64,000 bases of DNA from Podocnemis expansa (GCA_007922195.1 ML681990.1:38019557-38083556), one strand, 5' to 3'. Shown: positions 13,312 to 26,400, counted from the stretch's first letter. Notes: generated by a model from the letters alone, not told the origin. Program-made: numbers and translations.

Positions 13312-13907
13312 GGGGTTAAAGTGGGCTGGAATACCATTCCAGGGTCCACTATTTTTACCAGCTGAGTGTTTCAGGCCCCCTAAAACTAGAACATGGTGCC
13401 GGCACATTGCGTTCTGGGGGCCCACCATTGAAAAATAGCGGGACCCAGAATGCAGCATTCTGGCACCATTTTCTATTTTTAGGGGCCCAAATGCTGCACC
13501 CCTAAAAATAGCAGGCCCTGGAAAGGCATTTCCCTGTGTTCCGGCAGGTAGGGGACGGGTGGCAGGTTTCCCTGCACATGCACAGGCTACTCTTGGAGCC
13601 AGAAGGCTCCAACTGCAGCCTTCAGGCTGCACGGTTTCCAGGCCCAGCATGCAGCCAGTGAGTATCAGGGTGCCGGGCTTGTGCTGGGGGGAGGGGGGGT
13701 AGTATTAAGGGCACCTGATCTGGGGGTGGGTATTGGGGGCTGGGGTGGATTTTGGGGACAGGAGAATGGATATTGGGGGAAGTAGCTGGGGTGGGGGGGC
13801 TGGCATTTGGGGGGCAGGAGCTGGAGTGCTGGAGGGAGGCCCGCCCATGCAGGGGGCCCCACCCATGTGAGAGGGTTCTAGGGCCCACCAAATTATACTT
13901 TAACCCC
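13312..13907. mobile_element. GC-rich TIR element, copy 1
   Basis: Ends GGGGTTAAAGT and ACTTTAACCCC are inverted repeats. The interior contains recurring CTATTTTTAGGGG and CCCTGGAA words and G-rich stretches. A second copy in opposite orientation is at 52540-53126. No coding region is recognisable; the superfamily is not clear. Confidence 0.55.
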
Positions 13908-15269
13908 TTCATACATAGCTGTAACCAATTGGGCAAGCACTTGAAGACATTGAATAAAAATATTTTATAATCAAAGATTATTTTAACTTTACAGTAAAAT
14001 TTACTTCTACAGAAAAAAAAATAAACATGGAATATGGAAATTGACTGAGGCTGACATCACCCCTGACCCCACTTCCTTTGAAGGCAGGATAAATAGTCTT
14101 ACTGACTTTAGTGGGAGTTGGACTTGATCTATGTTCAGGCTAAAAAGCATTTCTAATAGAATTGAAAGGGCCTTTGTCTATTATTTAGGCCATCGCCCTG
14201 CATTGTCATAAGACAATTTTTTTGATGTTTGTTTAAAGCATTCTAATAGTTTATTTATAAATAGTTTTGTAGAGCACATTTTGATAGTATTCAAGTGCTT
14301 TGGATTTCTGGGAAGCTGTGGTCACTCACCTAGTTCACAGGCAGGGCCTGATCAAGACGACACCTAACTTAAGCTTTGTGAATCAAAGGATTATTCATGT
14401 GATTTTCTAGATGCCTAAAAGGTAAGACATTTTGATGCTGTGTATTTCAACACTAAGTCCCTTTGTGGATTCAGGCCTAGGTATCTAAGTTTCTTCTTTG
14501 AAATCCTTAAGCTGCCTAAATTTCAGCAGTGAAGGTGTGTGGTTGTGAATCCAGAGCAGCAGTATCTCCCTGCTTCTCTCTAACCCAGCAGTGCAAGTTT
14601 ATTTGCCCCCTTTGATAAATGAAGCTTAGGTCACACCCACTCTGCCTTTCCACTTACTATGAATAGCTACTCACTCTTCTTCCTGGCTACTGTAAATCCC
14701 TTTTATAAAGGTGCCTAATTGTTCTTCTGCATTATCAGGAGAACTTGAGGTGCTTAGGATCATAAAGGTACTTAAGCACCAGTAATTCCCATTGAAATTG
14801 GCTGGAGTTACGCATCTAAATACCTTTGTGACTTCCACCCTAGGCACCTATCCTAGGGCTGTGAATTCAATGAGGCAAGAAGGCATTAAATTCCACATAC
14901 ATAAGATGTTCAAACCCAAGACAGATTATTTTAAGTGTGTCTAGCTAGTACACAAATCCAGTCTAGTGTTAATTTGGGAATTTTGGTTATGTACAGACCA
15001 ACAAATTAGATTGGACACTACAAATCTTGCATCGTGGCAGAGTGGTACACATAGCCCTGGAAATACACAAGTGTATTCCAGGAGGTACATCAACTCATCT
15101 AGATATGTGCCTAGTTTTACAACAGGCTACATGAAAAGCACTATCCAAGTCCTACAAACTAAAATGTCATACACACAATGGCTCATTTATACTGCGCCAT
15201 ACAATTTTCATTGACATGTACAGTATTTATATTCCAATTGAGTTTACCTAATATAGTGAAAATTTAAAA
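13908..15269. other. no gene seen
   Basis: AT-rich anonymous DNA with short repeats of the ancient CR1/L3 type (for example TAGGCACCTATCC, GGAGTTACGCATC near 14800). No open frame of note. Confidence 0.5.
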
Positions 15270-15437
15270 AGTAAGCAGTGTTTCAGTCATAGTGTGTTGT
15301 GATACTATTGTATTTTTATGTATGATTTTTGTGACCAGGTAGCTTTTAAGTGAGCTGAAACTTGGGGTATACATGACAGATCAGACTCCTGAAAGGGGTA
15401 CAGTAATCTGGAGGGGTTGAGAACCACTGGACTAAAT
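15270..15437. mobile_element. hAT fragment followed by CR1 3' tail
   Basis: CAGACTCCTGAAAGGGGTACAGTA and GGTTGAGAACCACTG mark one end of a common reptile hAT family. Immediately after, to about 15482, ACTAAATGACTCTTGAGGTC... TCTATAGATTCTGGGATTCTG is a plus-strand CR1 3' tail. Confidence 0.6.
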
Positions 15438-15931
15438 GACTCTTGAGGTCCTTTCTAACCTTATCGTTCTATAGATTCTGGGATTCTGTGAGCCCACTTC
15501 TCCAGAAATTCTTAAGAGTTGCCAAAGCAGAAGGTCAGATCATTGGAGCAGTTTTTGGTGCACCAGAGATGTGGGGCCAGGAGAGAGAAATTCTTCCCAT
15601 TGTGGGGCTAGCAAGATCCAGCTCCTTTATTTTGGTTTTATAGGACTCAAGGATACCCCTTATTTAGGGAAATCACCAGATGGCTTTTTAAAGCTAGATT
15701 TCTGTTGGCGCTGTTATAATGGCAAAGGGTGGGAGGCCAAAGAGACTGAGGATATGACTTTGTCTTTGGATGACTCCATCTGATATTAAGTTAAGGGTAA
15801 AATTGCAATTTCTGAGTAAAAGTTCTAGGCCCCTAATGTTGTATGATCCCCCAGCCAGTGTAAATCACCATGGGTCACTGAAACCATCAGTTGAGGCTTG
15901 AACCCATTGCCTTGGGAAGGGGAGCCACTGA

Positions 15932-16358
15932 GGCTATGTCCACACATACATCGTTATTTCGAAATAAGTTATTTCAAAATGAGTTATTTCAAACTAAAGT
16001 CCTTATTTCAAAATAAGTTAATTCAAATTAAGGGAAAACCTGCTATTGAAACGGCTGTTATTTCAAAATGCTTATTTTGAAATAACGCCATTTGGACATG
16101 TTGTTTCGAAACAGTTGTTTCAAAACAATGGTGTTGTTTTGAAAAAACATGTCCAAACGGTGTTATTTCGAAATAACCATTTCAAAATAACAGCCGTTTC
16201 AAAATGAATGGGGTTTAAGCTGTTTCGAAATGACAGTTCTTATTTGGAAATGACAGAGCCCGTCATTTTGACATAAGAAAACATCATGTGGACCTAATCT
16301 TTTTTACTTCGAAATAACCACTGTTATTTTGAAATAAAAGAGACATGTGGACATACCC
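15932..16358. mobile_element. Harbinger MITE of the TTATTTCGAAATAA type
   Basis: GGCTATGTCCACACATAC ... GACATGTGGACATACCC with TGA on each side (15929-15931 and 16359-16361). The interior is almost wholly GTTATTTCGAAATAAC-like words. No coding capacity. Confidence 0.82.
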
Positions 16359-16575
16359 TGAGAGTCATCAGCTTCCATTTGTGCCTTTGAAAAGCTCCCC
16401 CTTGATTCCTGAGACTGTAATCTACTTTGAGCACATTTGACAGACTTACCAGAACTGGCTAAATGAAATGTAGTTAAATGCATCTGAATTTTAAAAAGTC
16501 TATTTTTCATAATTGAAAACAATTAATGTATTAGCAAACCATCTCAAAAGGTTTATAACACCATTCATGTAATTT

Positions 16576-17275
16576 TTTATTGGCTTTACAGGCAGCATGC
16601 ATAATCATAGTAAACTATCAGTTAAAAGTTAAAAACATCACTACATTAAGTAGGGTACGCCGATACTTCTCTACTGGTTCTAAGTGCTGATCCTATAGAG
16701 AAAAATAAATATCTGACATGACTCTCTCCCATCTTGTGACATTTAATGGCTGTACACAATAGTTAGCCAAGTCCAGTATATCATCATCCTTTGACTATTA
16801 TTATAATGTGGATTTTACTCTGATGTGCTATAAGCACTTTTCTCTATGACTGAATTAATTAGGTTTGTCAGTAGACAAATAACTTTCAGATTTAACACTG
16901 TAGAAATTATAGAAGCGAGCCCTTATGGGTAGCGGACATTACAATTAGAAGTACAGCTATGTATAAAATGGCAACAATATTAAAAAACAATATTTTAATG
17001 GAGGCAAACAGAAGTTATTTCCAAAATGAACAAACAATTTCTTATGTTATTTTAAATACGGGTAAATGGTTGTATTACATTTTCCTTAGGTAGAGATTTG
17101 ATGAACTATATTAAATTGTTTCAAATGAATAAATACTAAAACCAAGGGAACTTTTGAATATAATGGAAAAGAAAAGCTAAATAATTCTAATAAATAAGCC
17201 GAATACATATAACAAACAAAGTAGCAGATAATATGATTTCAGATACTGTGTTACTGGAGCCATTGTTTATCACTT
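16576..17275 (-). other. probable 3' untranslated region with AATAAA signal
   Basis: AT-rich DNA after the TGA of the phosphatase gene without recognisable repeats. A minus-strand AATAAA occurs at 16581-16576, about 700 nt after the stop. No other gene candidate is seen here. The end point is inferred only from the signal. Confidence 0.4.
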
Positions 17276-17457
17276 TCAGTCAGAATCCGAATTCTCACTG
17301 TCTTTGCTAAACGGAGGAAATGTGTTTAGCCCTTCTTTCCTTGCCAGTCTTAGCTGTCGCAAATGTTCCTTCATTTCCTTGGAAATGTGACAAATTCTTC
17401 CTTCTATGCCAGGCACTGCAACTGCTGATGTGCTTTTATCTGTTCTTGTTTCAAAGG
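17276..17457 (-). CDS. probable last exon, charged C-terminal tail
   Basis: This 182-nt segment is open to TGA at 17278-17276 and fits phase 1 from exon 7, which makes the total length an exact multiple of three. It encodes a basic, then acidic tail: SKEMKEHLRQLRLARKEG and ending KDSENSDSD. An in-frame TAA lies just upstream, so the exon must begin after it. The first AG (CACAAG, 17460-17458) follows a CACTAAC branch-point-like motif, but the pyrimidine tract is poor. Two or three later AGs keep the same phase, so the start is uncertain by up to about 45 nt. An additional small exon in the 6.7-kb intron is possible. Confidence 0.6.
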
Positions 17458-20400
17458 CTTGTGGTAAATTCATGAAATGTTAGTGCTAATTAAACTAAAC
17501 AACCTAAAGGTGCATCTGACTACATTGTGAATAAGGTGAATAAAATAATTAACATACTAAAAACCTGCCTTACTTACCCTGTAACTGGGCTTTTCTGATT
17601 AGCCCTTCAAAAATTCATGTTCCACAAAGCTTACCATGAATTCTCCTTTGCAGACTCAGAGAGCTGTATTTTAATAGTTATCTCAGACATCAATAAGTGA
17701 GCTAAGCACAATTCTCTCATTTGCTGAAAATACATCCAAAGTAATTTTTTCAGAATGTTGGGCCAGTCAGCTGTTCTGGGCTCTCTAGATTTAAAATACA
17801 TGAATATGGTGCTAATGACTGTTCAAAAGATCAGTAACAGAATGACCTATTGCCTTTCACTTGCAGACCCCTAGCTCAAATCTTACCCAGACTGGTGGAG
17901 ATTGAATGTTGAAACTATTACTCTACTTTAGATATTTCAGATATACCCATTACTTAAAGCTAGCACGTACATTATGCAAACAGGACATCATACACTACAA
18001 TTCTGATCGAAGACAAAGCCAAAAGTGAGACAAAAAAGCAGCAAGATTAGAAAAGAGGCAGACAGAAGAGAGACAAGTGCTAACCAACCAGGAGCCTGTA
18101 AAGGAGGTAGAAGAGTTTGAATATGATGTGGTTAGGGACAGGAAGTCAATATGGAATTCAAGGAGGGCAAACACTATGGTTCGAGTTGGAGGCAAGGAAC
18201 AGATGATTTCAGCCCTGCAGTTCGGACACAAGAGAGAGCTGACTGGCAGCACACCACACAAGATAAGCAGCTGATGGCCATGTGTTCGAGTCATTGGTTT
18301 AGTAAAGAAAGTGCATTTTGAAGATATTAAAAATAAATCTAGTTTAATGAGAGTCTGGATAGGTAGGAAGAAGAAGAAGAAAAGAGTTAACTTTTATGGA
18401 CCAGATAATTGAGATTCTGCTCACTACAGTAGAAATGAGTCTGTCCATTTATGACTCCCTGATTCTCTTGTCAGGACCCGGACAGAGTAATCTGGGGCTG
18501 CTCTACATGCCCCATATGAGAACAGCTCCTTGTTTTGGGTAGCCTGAGTACAGCATGCTGAAGTCACACCGCTTCTTTGCACCCAATATTGTTACTGTGA
18601 CAGGGATGTGGGAAATACATCAGCATTGTGCCCACAGTAGGACCGCCAAGCAGGAAGTAGTCCCAACAAGGAGATAAAGCCTGATTTTCTCCCCTTTGGT
18701 GCAAAAAGGTGCAAAGGATAAAGCAGGGCCTCTGAGTCCAGGAGACAAGGAAGACGCAGTGAAGAAGAGAAAGGGAAGAAGAGGAAAGAGATTAAAAGAA
18801 AAGATGAGTTTACATTTTAGAGAGTAAGTCTGAGATGGTAACTGGGCATCCAAGAAGCAACATTAACAACCCCCTTTGTCTAAATGGAGACTTCTGCTCC
18901 AAATACTGTTATCTTGATACCTAAATTATTGTTTGCTAACAGCAGCTTTCTAGCTTTTGTTTCTAAATAGAGTATACAGTAATTTGGCTTTGACTTGGCT
19001 TCTCCTGCATTACCTGAGACAATATTTCCATTACAGAGTTTACAGATGCTGTGGGATTTGAGGTTAGAAAATAGTTTGGCAGCTTTACAAATAGGAGGAC
19101 TGGGTTAATGCACTGAGTTTTAAGTTCCAAAGGGGCAACTGTGTTAGTCTAGTCCAGCAAAAAAAGCAAGGAGTCCTGTGGCACGTAAGGACTAACAGAT
19201 TTATTTATCGCATGAGCGTTCATGGGAGAAAATCCCACTTTGTCAGATGACAAAGTGGGATTTTCCTCCCACAAATGCTCATGGGATCAATAAATCTGTT
19301 AGTTTTTAAGTGCCACAGGAGTCCTTGAGTTTTAAGTGTATTTTTTAGTAAATTGTTTATACTTTTTAGCATATAAATCACATGTGAATGTGACAATCTG
19401 TTTGCCCAATTGAGAGCTCTGAGGATATTCTGAGGTCCAGTTAGGTTCACATTCCACAACATTCTCAGAATTAGATGGACTGAATGAAGAACACACAGAA
19501 GACGCTGAACAAAAGAACGTCAAGACTATCTTCTGGAAGAGATTAATTCCAAAGGCATAGCTGTGTTAGTCTAGTTCAGCAGCTTAGTTCAAACTAGTTA
19601 GTTTGGCTGGTTAGTCTGAACTAACTGCTCAGTTCAAACTAATTTGCATTTTTAGTTCAATCTGGCCCAATGGAGACATGCTAGTTCAAACTAGTGCTTA
19701 GTTTGAACTAAAGCATGGTCTTTTAGTTTGAACTAACTCATTCGAACTAGCCACACTTTTTTAGTTCAAACTAAAAAGTTAGTTTGAACTAAAAAAAGTG
19801 TGGCTAGTTCGAAATAAAAGTTAGTTCAAACTAAAACTACGCACTTAGTTCAAACTAACTTTCAAACTACTTAGTTCAGACTAACCAAGTCCAAACTAAG
19901 ATTTTAGGTGAAGTCACAGCCTTAAGGACTAACAAATTTATTTATCTCAAGAGCTTTCATGTGAAAAAATCCCTCTTCGTCAGACGCTTGGAAGAAGATG
20001 ACAGTTCAAAGCATCTGATGAACATGGGCAGATTAACACACAGGCCTACAGGGCCTATGCCCAGGGGCCCTCACAATGTGGAGGGTCCTCCACCTTGCAG
20101 TGCTATGGGGGGGGGGCAGAGCCACCCTGGGCCAGAGACTGGGCTCTGCATTCCTCTTCTGCCCCCAGAGGTGGGATGGGCCAACCAAGAGATTGGACTC
20201 AGCTCTTGTGCCCTGTCCTCGGGGCCAGCTGCTGTGCTGTGCAGTATACTACAGCCTCCAGTGCAGCCAGGGCACACCAGAAGCTGCCCCAAGTGCACAG
20301 GCCACAGCGGGGGGCCAATCACCACCCATTCCAAGCACTGGCCCTCATGCAGCGGGTTGGGCTGTAGACTGGAGGGAGCTGCAGCCCCAGGTGAAGGTGG

Positions 20401-23400
20401 GTGAGGCCCCAGGTGGGGCCCACCAGTGTGGGAAACCCAGAGGTTCCTAATCCACCACTACTCTCAAAGTGGGATTTTCTCCTACAAAAGTTCATGCAAT
20501 AAATAAATTTGTTAGTCTTTAAACGTGACACAGGACTCCTTGCTTGTTTTGGAAGAGATTAAAGCACACTTGACATTATTCCTGCTGCAAAGAGAGCTAT
20601 CTAAAGCAGTGATTCTCAACCACTGTGTTGGCACACATTACCATGTTGCCACACAGCCCTAAGTGTGTCATGGAGAGCTGGGGAAACGGCTGGATTTGGC
20701 CTGGAGAGAGTGGGCGAATGTGTCCTGTTGATTCACAATATGCTGCTAAGGCTATGTCTTCACTAGGAAAAGTTAGTTCGAATTTGTTAAGGTTAGTTTG
20801 AACTAAACTTGAACTTATTGGCTATGTCCACACATACATGCTTATTTCGATTTAAATTAAACCAAAATAAGTTAATTCAAAATAAAATCCTTAATTTGAA
20901 TTAACAAATCAAAATAAGCAAAAACCTCAAATCGAAATAGCAAGTCTAGACACAGGACTTGCTATTTCGAATCAGGAGAGGAGCATCATGGGAGGTGTGG
21001 CAACATGGCCCCCGCACTGGGCCATGCCCCCACCCAATATATACAAAAAGGAAGGCACTCTGAGAAGGAGAAGGGCAAAAGTGTTATTTCAACATAATGG
21101 TTATTTCGAAATAGCGCATCCGAACGGCGTTACTTCAAAATAACCATTTCAAAATAACAGCTGTTTTGAATTAAAGGAGGTTTAAACTATTTTGAAATAA
21201 AGTCTTTTGTTTTGAAATGATGGAGCTCATCATTTCAAAACAAGAAAATGTTGTGTGGACCGAATCTTTTTTAAACTGAAATAACCAGTGTTATTTTGAT
21301 TTAAAAGATATGTGTGGATGTACCCATTAGTTCTAATTAACAGCATGGACTAATCCAAACTAATGTTAGTTTGAATTAGTCCACTTTGGTAGTTTGAACT
21401 AATTGCCCTTAGTTCGATCTTATTAAATTTGAATTAATGGTTAGTCCTTGTCTACATTGTCCTTAGTTCAAACTAACAATCGGACTAAAGGGCTTAGTTT
21501 GAACTAACAAACAGGTTTTACTAGTTTAAACTAAGCTTTCATTAGTTCAGGTTAAGGAATTCCTTACTTTGAACAAAAGAAAGCCTTGTGTAGACAGGGA
21601 CTAAGTTAATTCGAATTAAGCCTCCTTAATTTGAACTAACTTGGAAGTGTAGACATACCCTAAGTGTGTCACAACCCACAAAAGACTGAGAATCACTAAT
21701 ATAAAGCATAGCCCTCTTCACAAAAATTCTCTGTATTTCCTATCTAATGAACTCTGAAGGTTCTGAGTGAAAATCTTCTCTGACATATTCTGAGATGAAT
21801 GATGATGTGCAAATAAGGCAGACTCTGGTTGCTTGGGAATAGGGAAAACCAAAAAAAGACTTAAGACAGAGGTTGTTACAGTAATCTTTAGCTTACTTTA
21901 TTCTTTCTGGATTCTGCATGTCCCTGGCTAAAGGAAAACTATATTTTAATGCAGAGGTTCTTGGATTACTGACAGGATTGTACTGACAGGATTCAAATTG
22001 ACAGAAGGAAACAATACCTTTTGGGTTTCACTTGTATGTCTTTTTCACTGTTATGGAGGTAAGAGGAAATATTATATTTTATCCTATTGAAATTTGTGAA
22101 TAGGTGCACAAGTGTGTTGCAGAGAAAGTCTACAAATTGAGATGGGAATCAGCTGAGGATGTTTGAAAAACAGTATACTCTCCTACAGACAAGTAGCTAA
22201 TTTTTTTAAAAAAGCAACTTTTATCTAACATTCATTGTGAAGAAACTGACACTAAAGAACTGGGAATCATAGTAAAGGACTTAAAAGAATAAAATGCTGG
22301 GTGGAATTTTCAGAACAATTTGGGTAAGTTATGTGTACAAGTTCCAAACTCCTACTTCTTGTTGCTGCAATATACAAAAGAGAAAACATTCATGAGTCCC
22401 AGGTGTAGTTCAGTGTTGCCAGTGAGAGCACCCGATGCTAAAAAGTGCTGAAGTATAAAGAATGCATGCATAATACTGAGTGATAAAGAAATGTTCCATT
22501 AGTGCTTGATAGTATCAATCTTGGATTAGTTTCGTGATGCCAAGATTTCTTGATTATCAGCCAAATGACATTAGGACACAGTTCTTCAGGAAGGAATAAA
22601 TGAGAACTCAACATACTCCTGCAAGGTTTGTTTGCCCCATAGTGTAGAATAATTGAAAAATTATTTTCAAACTATGTAATAAAAAACACCTAATTATGGG
22701 AAGAATGAAAAAGTAGGAAGCTTTAAAAAAGAGAGGGATAAAAGAGATCTAAAGGAGGCTCTGCAGCATAAGACTTGCCATGGAGAAAGGGAAAGGAACT
22801 TTAACTTTTTATATACAAGAGATAACATTATTAAAATGTTAATGTCAACCAATATTTAGACTGGGGTGTTGTAGAAAATGATGAAGACTGGGATCTGTGA
22901 GAAAGATCACAAAATAGATCAGAAACCTGTTTTTAAAAGCTTTAATTTGTCTTACTAGTTTAATGCCACAATGAAAGTACAAATTAAGTACAAGAAAATG
23001 TTTATGAATTTGAATCTACTTGTAGAACCATAATCTACATGTAAAACAGTGCCTGCAGAATTTAGGCAATATCAATCCAAAATTTTTAGCTTCCCTGATG
23101 TATCTGCTTTTTTTCTTAATAGGAAGCACCAATTTCCATAGTTAATTTTAAAAAATCATTAATATTTTATCAAGTTTTCAGAAAACATTTAAACCTTTCT
23201 AGTTCTATGGAGGTGCCACTCTCACCAAGTATTACAAGCCCAACTTGATCACCATCCAAAACCGGCAAAAACAAGTCCCTCCTTTCAAGTTTCTCCATAA
23301 ATTATTCAGTGATTGTTCCTGGCATGCCCTCATTCCAGCCCATGTTTCCACCCTAATGGTTGTCAGGGATACTGTGCAAGCCTTTTTATTAAATCAATAT

Positions 23401-26400
23401 TGCTAAAGAAATAATAGATATTGTAAATTCACTGATACATTATTAAATCTCCTCTTATCCCAATGGAATCAAATACAGTAAAGCAATTATTTTGCTCTTA
23501 TAATCATCACATACCAAGATTCTAAGGTCAGACAGCTTGGAATGTCCAGTTGTCTTTGTAATATTGCCTTTTATGCTACCATATAAATACACCTGCGATA
23601 CTTACAACAAATTAAGAAAGTAAGGAGCAAAAACATTTAAATTATTTGTACTGCCACAGTGCCCACAGTCCACATAAGGACTACAGCACCATTGGGTATG
23701 TCTACACTATAAAAGCAAAGTAGACTTTATTAAGCTGACTTAATAAAGTTTACTTAAAGTCGACTTTAAGTAGACCTTATTAAGTCGACTTAGTAAGGCT
23801 ACACTACATTGTCAACTTTATAAAGTCAACTTTAAATGGGTGCCCTAGCTTAATTTGACTTTATAAAGTTGACTTAGTGGCCCCACTGTACTAAGTCAAC
23901 TTTATTAAGTCAACTTAGTAACTCCACATTGCAGTAAGTCAACTTAATAAAGTCGACTTAACTGTAAAGTCGACTTTATAAGTGGACCTTATAAAGTCGA
24001 GTTTACTGGACCCTAAAGTCGATTTTATTGCCCTGCAGTGTAGACAGGGCTCTGTTTAAGTCAACTTAAGGGCCCTTAAGTCGACTTAAACACATAGTGT
24101 AGATGTACCCATTGTGCCTCAAATTATGTTTTTTAAATTACCTGTTAGTGATGCTGATTTTGACATGGTAATCAAATGCATTCGGTGACCTGAGATGCAC
24201 TTTTTGATGCCACGTACCAGCTTGACAGATTCAAAGTGATTAACAACAACTGTGGAAAGTGTCTGTGCAGTTTCCGTATCAAACAACCTAGGACAATCCT
24301 GAAACATTACATAGCCATCCTTTCCCTGAAAAGTAATAATTATATTTAATGATAAATATCTTTAACATGTGAACACTCAATTGCCTATTTCTAAACTATT
24401 ATAAATATACAAATAAGTTAGAATAGCAGCTGGCTAAAAATATTTTGTTCAGTAACAGAATAAGATTGAATGTTAGGAGACAGACTTTCAAACAGTTTCC
24501 AAAATGAACGCACACACAATTTGCATGGAGAGTCAGGTGCGCTACCTGGTGGGTACCTGATCAGGTGGACCATGTCTACACTGAAAATTCTGCGTCAGTT
24601 CCACAGATCAACTCATAGACTCTACGTTCAAAAGGGACCAATATGATCAGCTGACCGCCAGCACAATGCAGGCCATAAAACCTCACCCACCCACTGCTGC
24701 AATAAACCTCTACCCTATGACTGAACTATTGAAAAAAAGCAAGGAGTCGTGTGGCACTTAAAGGTGAACAGATTTATTTTTCACATGAGCTTTCATGGGA
24801 GAAAATCCCACTTCGTCAGATGCTTCGAAGATGGGTGAACTTACAGGACACGGATATCCCTTTGAATTATTGAAGTCTTCAAATGATGATTTAAAGACTT
24901 TAAGATACAGAGAATCCACCAGCATGTGAGCCATGCCGCTTGCTACAGATGAAGGCAGAAGCCCCCAGAGATCTAGCCAATATGCCATGAGGGAAAATTC
25001 CTTCCCAGCTCCAGATATGGCATTCAGTTAAACCCTGAGCACATGGCCAAATCTCAGTTAGTCAGTCACCCAAGAGAGAATTCTCTGTAATAACTCAGAA
25101 CCCACTCCATGCAACCTCCTTTCTCAGGCCACTGCCATATCCACGAGCAGCAATCAAAACTCAGTCTATTGCCAAACTAGGCCATCCCATCATAATGTCC
25201 CCTCTAAAAATTTATCGAGCTCCATTCTGAAGGCAGTTATGTTTTTTGCTCCTGACAGAGTAGGATCAGTTGAGTGGGAATTGAGCATTGCCCTTCAATG
25301 CAGCAGAGTGGTGCTAAGTCAAAGTAACTAAGCTGACAGGAGATACACATTCTCCAACATGCAGATTGCGTATCTCCCATCAACTTAGCTCTGCAGTGTA
25401 GACCAGGCCTAGGTGACCTACCACTTGATTTAAACATGCAGAAAAAATGTTTACGCATGCAGAATTCACCAGCAGAATTTTAGTGTGTGTTCTGAAAGTC
25501 AAAGCACACAAAGAAAGCAGGTCTAATATTTTGCAAAGAATGGAAGGGAATGGAGAACTATAGGTTTTTTATAAGCAATAAGTACAGGTAGAAACTGTGG
25601 GCATAGGGTATGAACAACATATAAAAATGTAAAATAGAGCCAAGTTACAGTCCCTTGCACTATCACAATTAAGCCATCAACAGAAGGCAGTAAGTACTCC
25701 ATAAAAACAACAGTCTTGAAGCATGAAAATCCTTCCAGTATTTAAACCCATCAGAACTTACATTAGCTAAGTATTCCTTAATGGCAAGTCGATAGACTTT
25801 GTTTTTCTTGAGATATTGTCCTTAAATCTTCACAGAGTCTCTTATAATTCGGTGTCCTGGTTCTGCATTTGGATCAAATCCAAATTCCATTCCTGCTACT
25901 TGAGGAAACCTGGAAGTTAAAAAATGAACTTTTTTTGGTATGTAGAGAGAACAAACAAAAGTATTGATCCTTCCAGAATCTAAAGGTATACATCACTAAA
26001 CTGCCATCATAACTCCCAGTAATTATCAGTGTTTGAAGCATGTTTTTATTACTGTTTCCAAACACAGTACTTCCACCATATGAAGTACAACACTGAAAAG
26101 TCAGCTTTTAATCTTTTTACCAGTGAGGTGATTGGATCCCACAACTAGTCATTTGGGCTACAAGATTATGTAGTGAAAGGCCTGAATTCTCCAGTTCTCG
26201 AGCCAAGATCATAATGGTTTCTAGGTTTCATTTTTAAGAGCTAACTGGATTTTTGACTAATTGCTAAATCCCGAGTTGTCATATTCACCCAATTAATTCA
26301 TACAGCCTGAAAATTCAATTACTGAATCTATTCTCAGTGGAATGAAGTTAGTTTCAGAGTTTAACACTTACTAGCCAGCAGTATACAAGTTTCCTTATTT

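Larger units (their letters stand above)
19547..20549. mobile_element. second inverted Penelope-like pair, split by two later insertions
   Basis: Outer flanks TGGAAGAGATTAA (19534-19546 and 20550-20562) are a perfect 13-bp target duplication. The left arm begins with the long terminus (TTCCAAAGGCATAGCTG) and resumes at 19919-19990; the right arm runs 20460-20549 and ends with CCTTGCTTGTTT. Between them lie an AGTTCAAACT-rich Harbinger-like MITE (about 19582-19918) and a GC-rich element (about 20020-20458). Confidence 0.75.
20607..21698. mobile_element. hAT element carrying a Harbinger MITE inside
   Basis: Ends CAGTGATTCTCAACC and GACTGAGAATCACTA are imperfect inverted repeats of the CAGTGGTTCTCAACC hAT type. 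Flanks ATCTAAAG and ATATAAAG form a 7/8 matched 8-bp duplication. Interior 20750-21660 is a later Harbinger-type insertion. Related hAT sequence occurs at 63209-63341. Confidence 0.7.
24567..25412. mobile_element. TIR element interrupted by CR1, itself interrupted by a Penelope-like fragment
   Basis: Outer ends ACCATGTCTACACTGA and GCAGTGTAGACCAGG are inverted repeats. About 24612-25250 is an antisense CR1 3' end like the one at 7480. Inside the CR1, 24734-24862 is a single Penelope-like fragment. All lie in intron 6. Confidence 0.65.
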
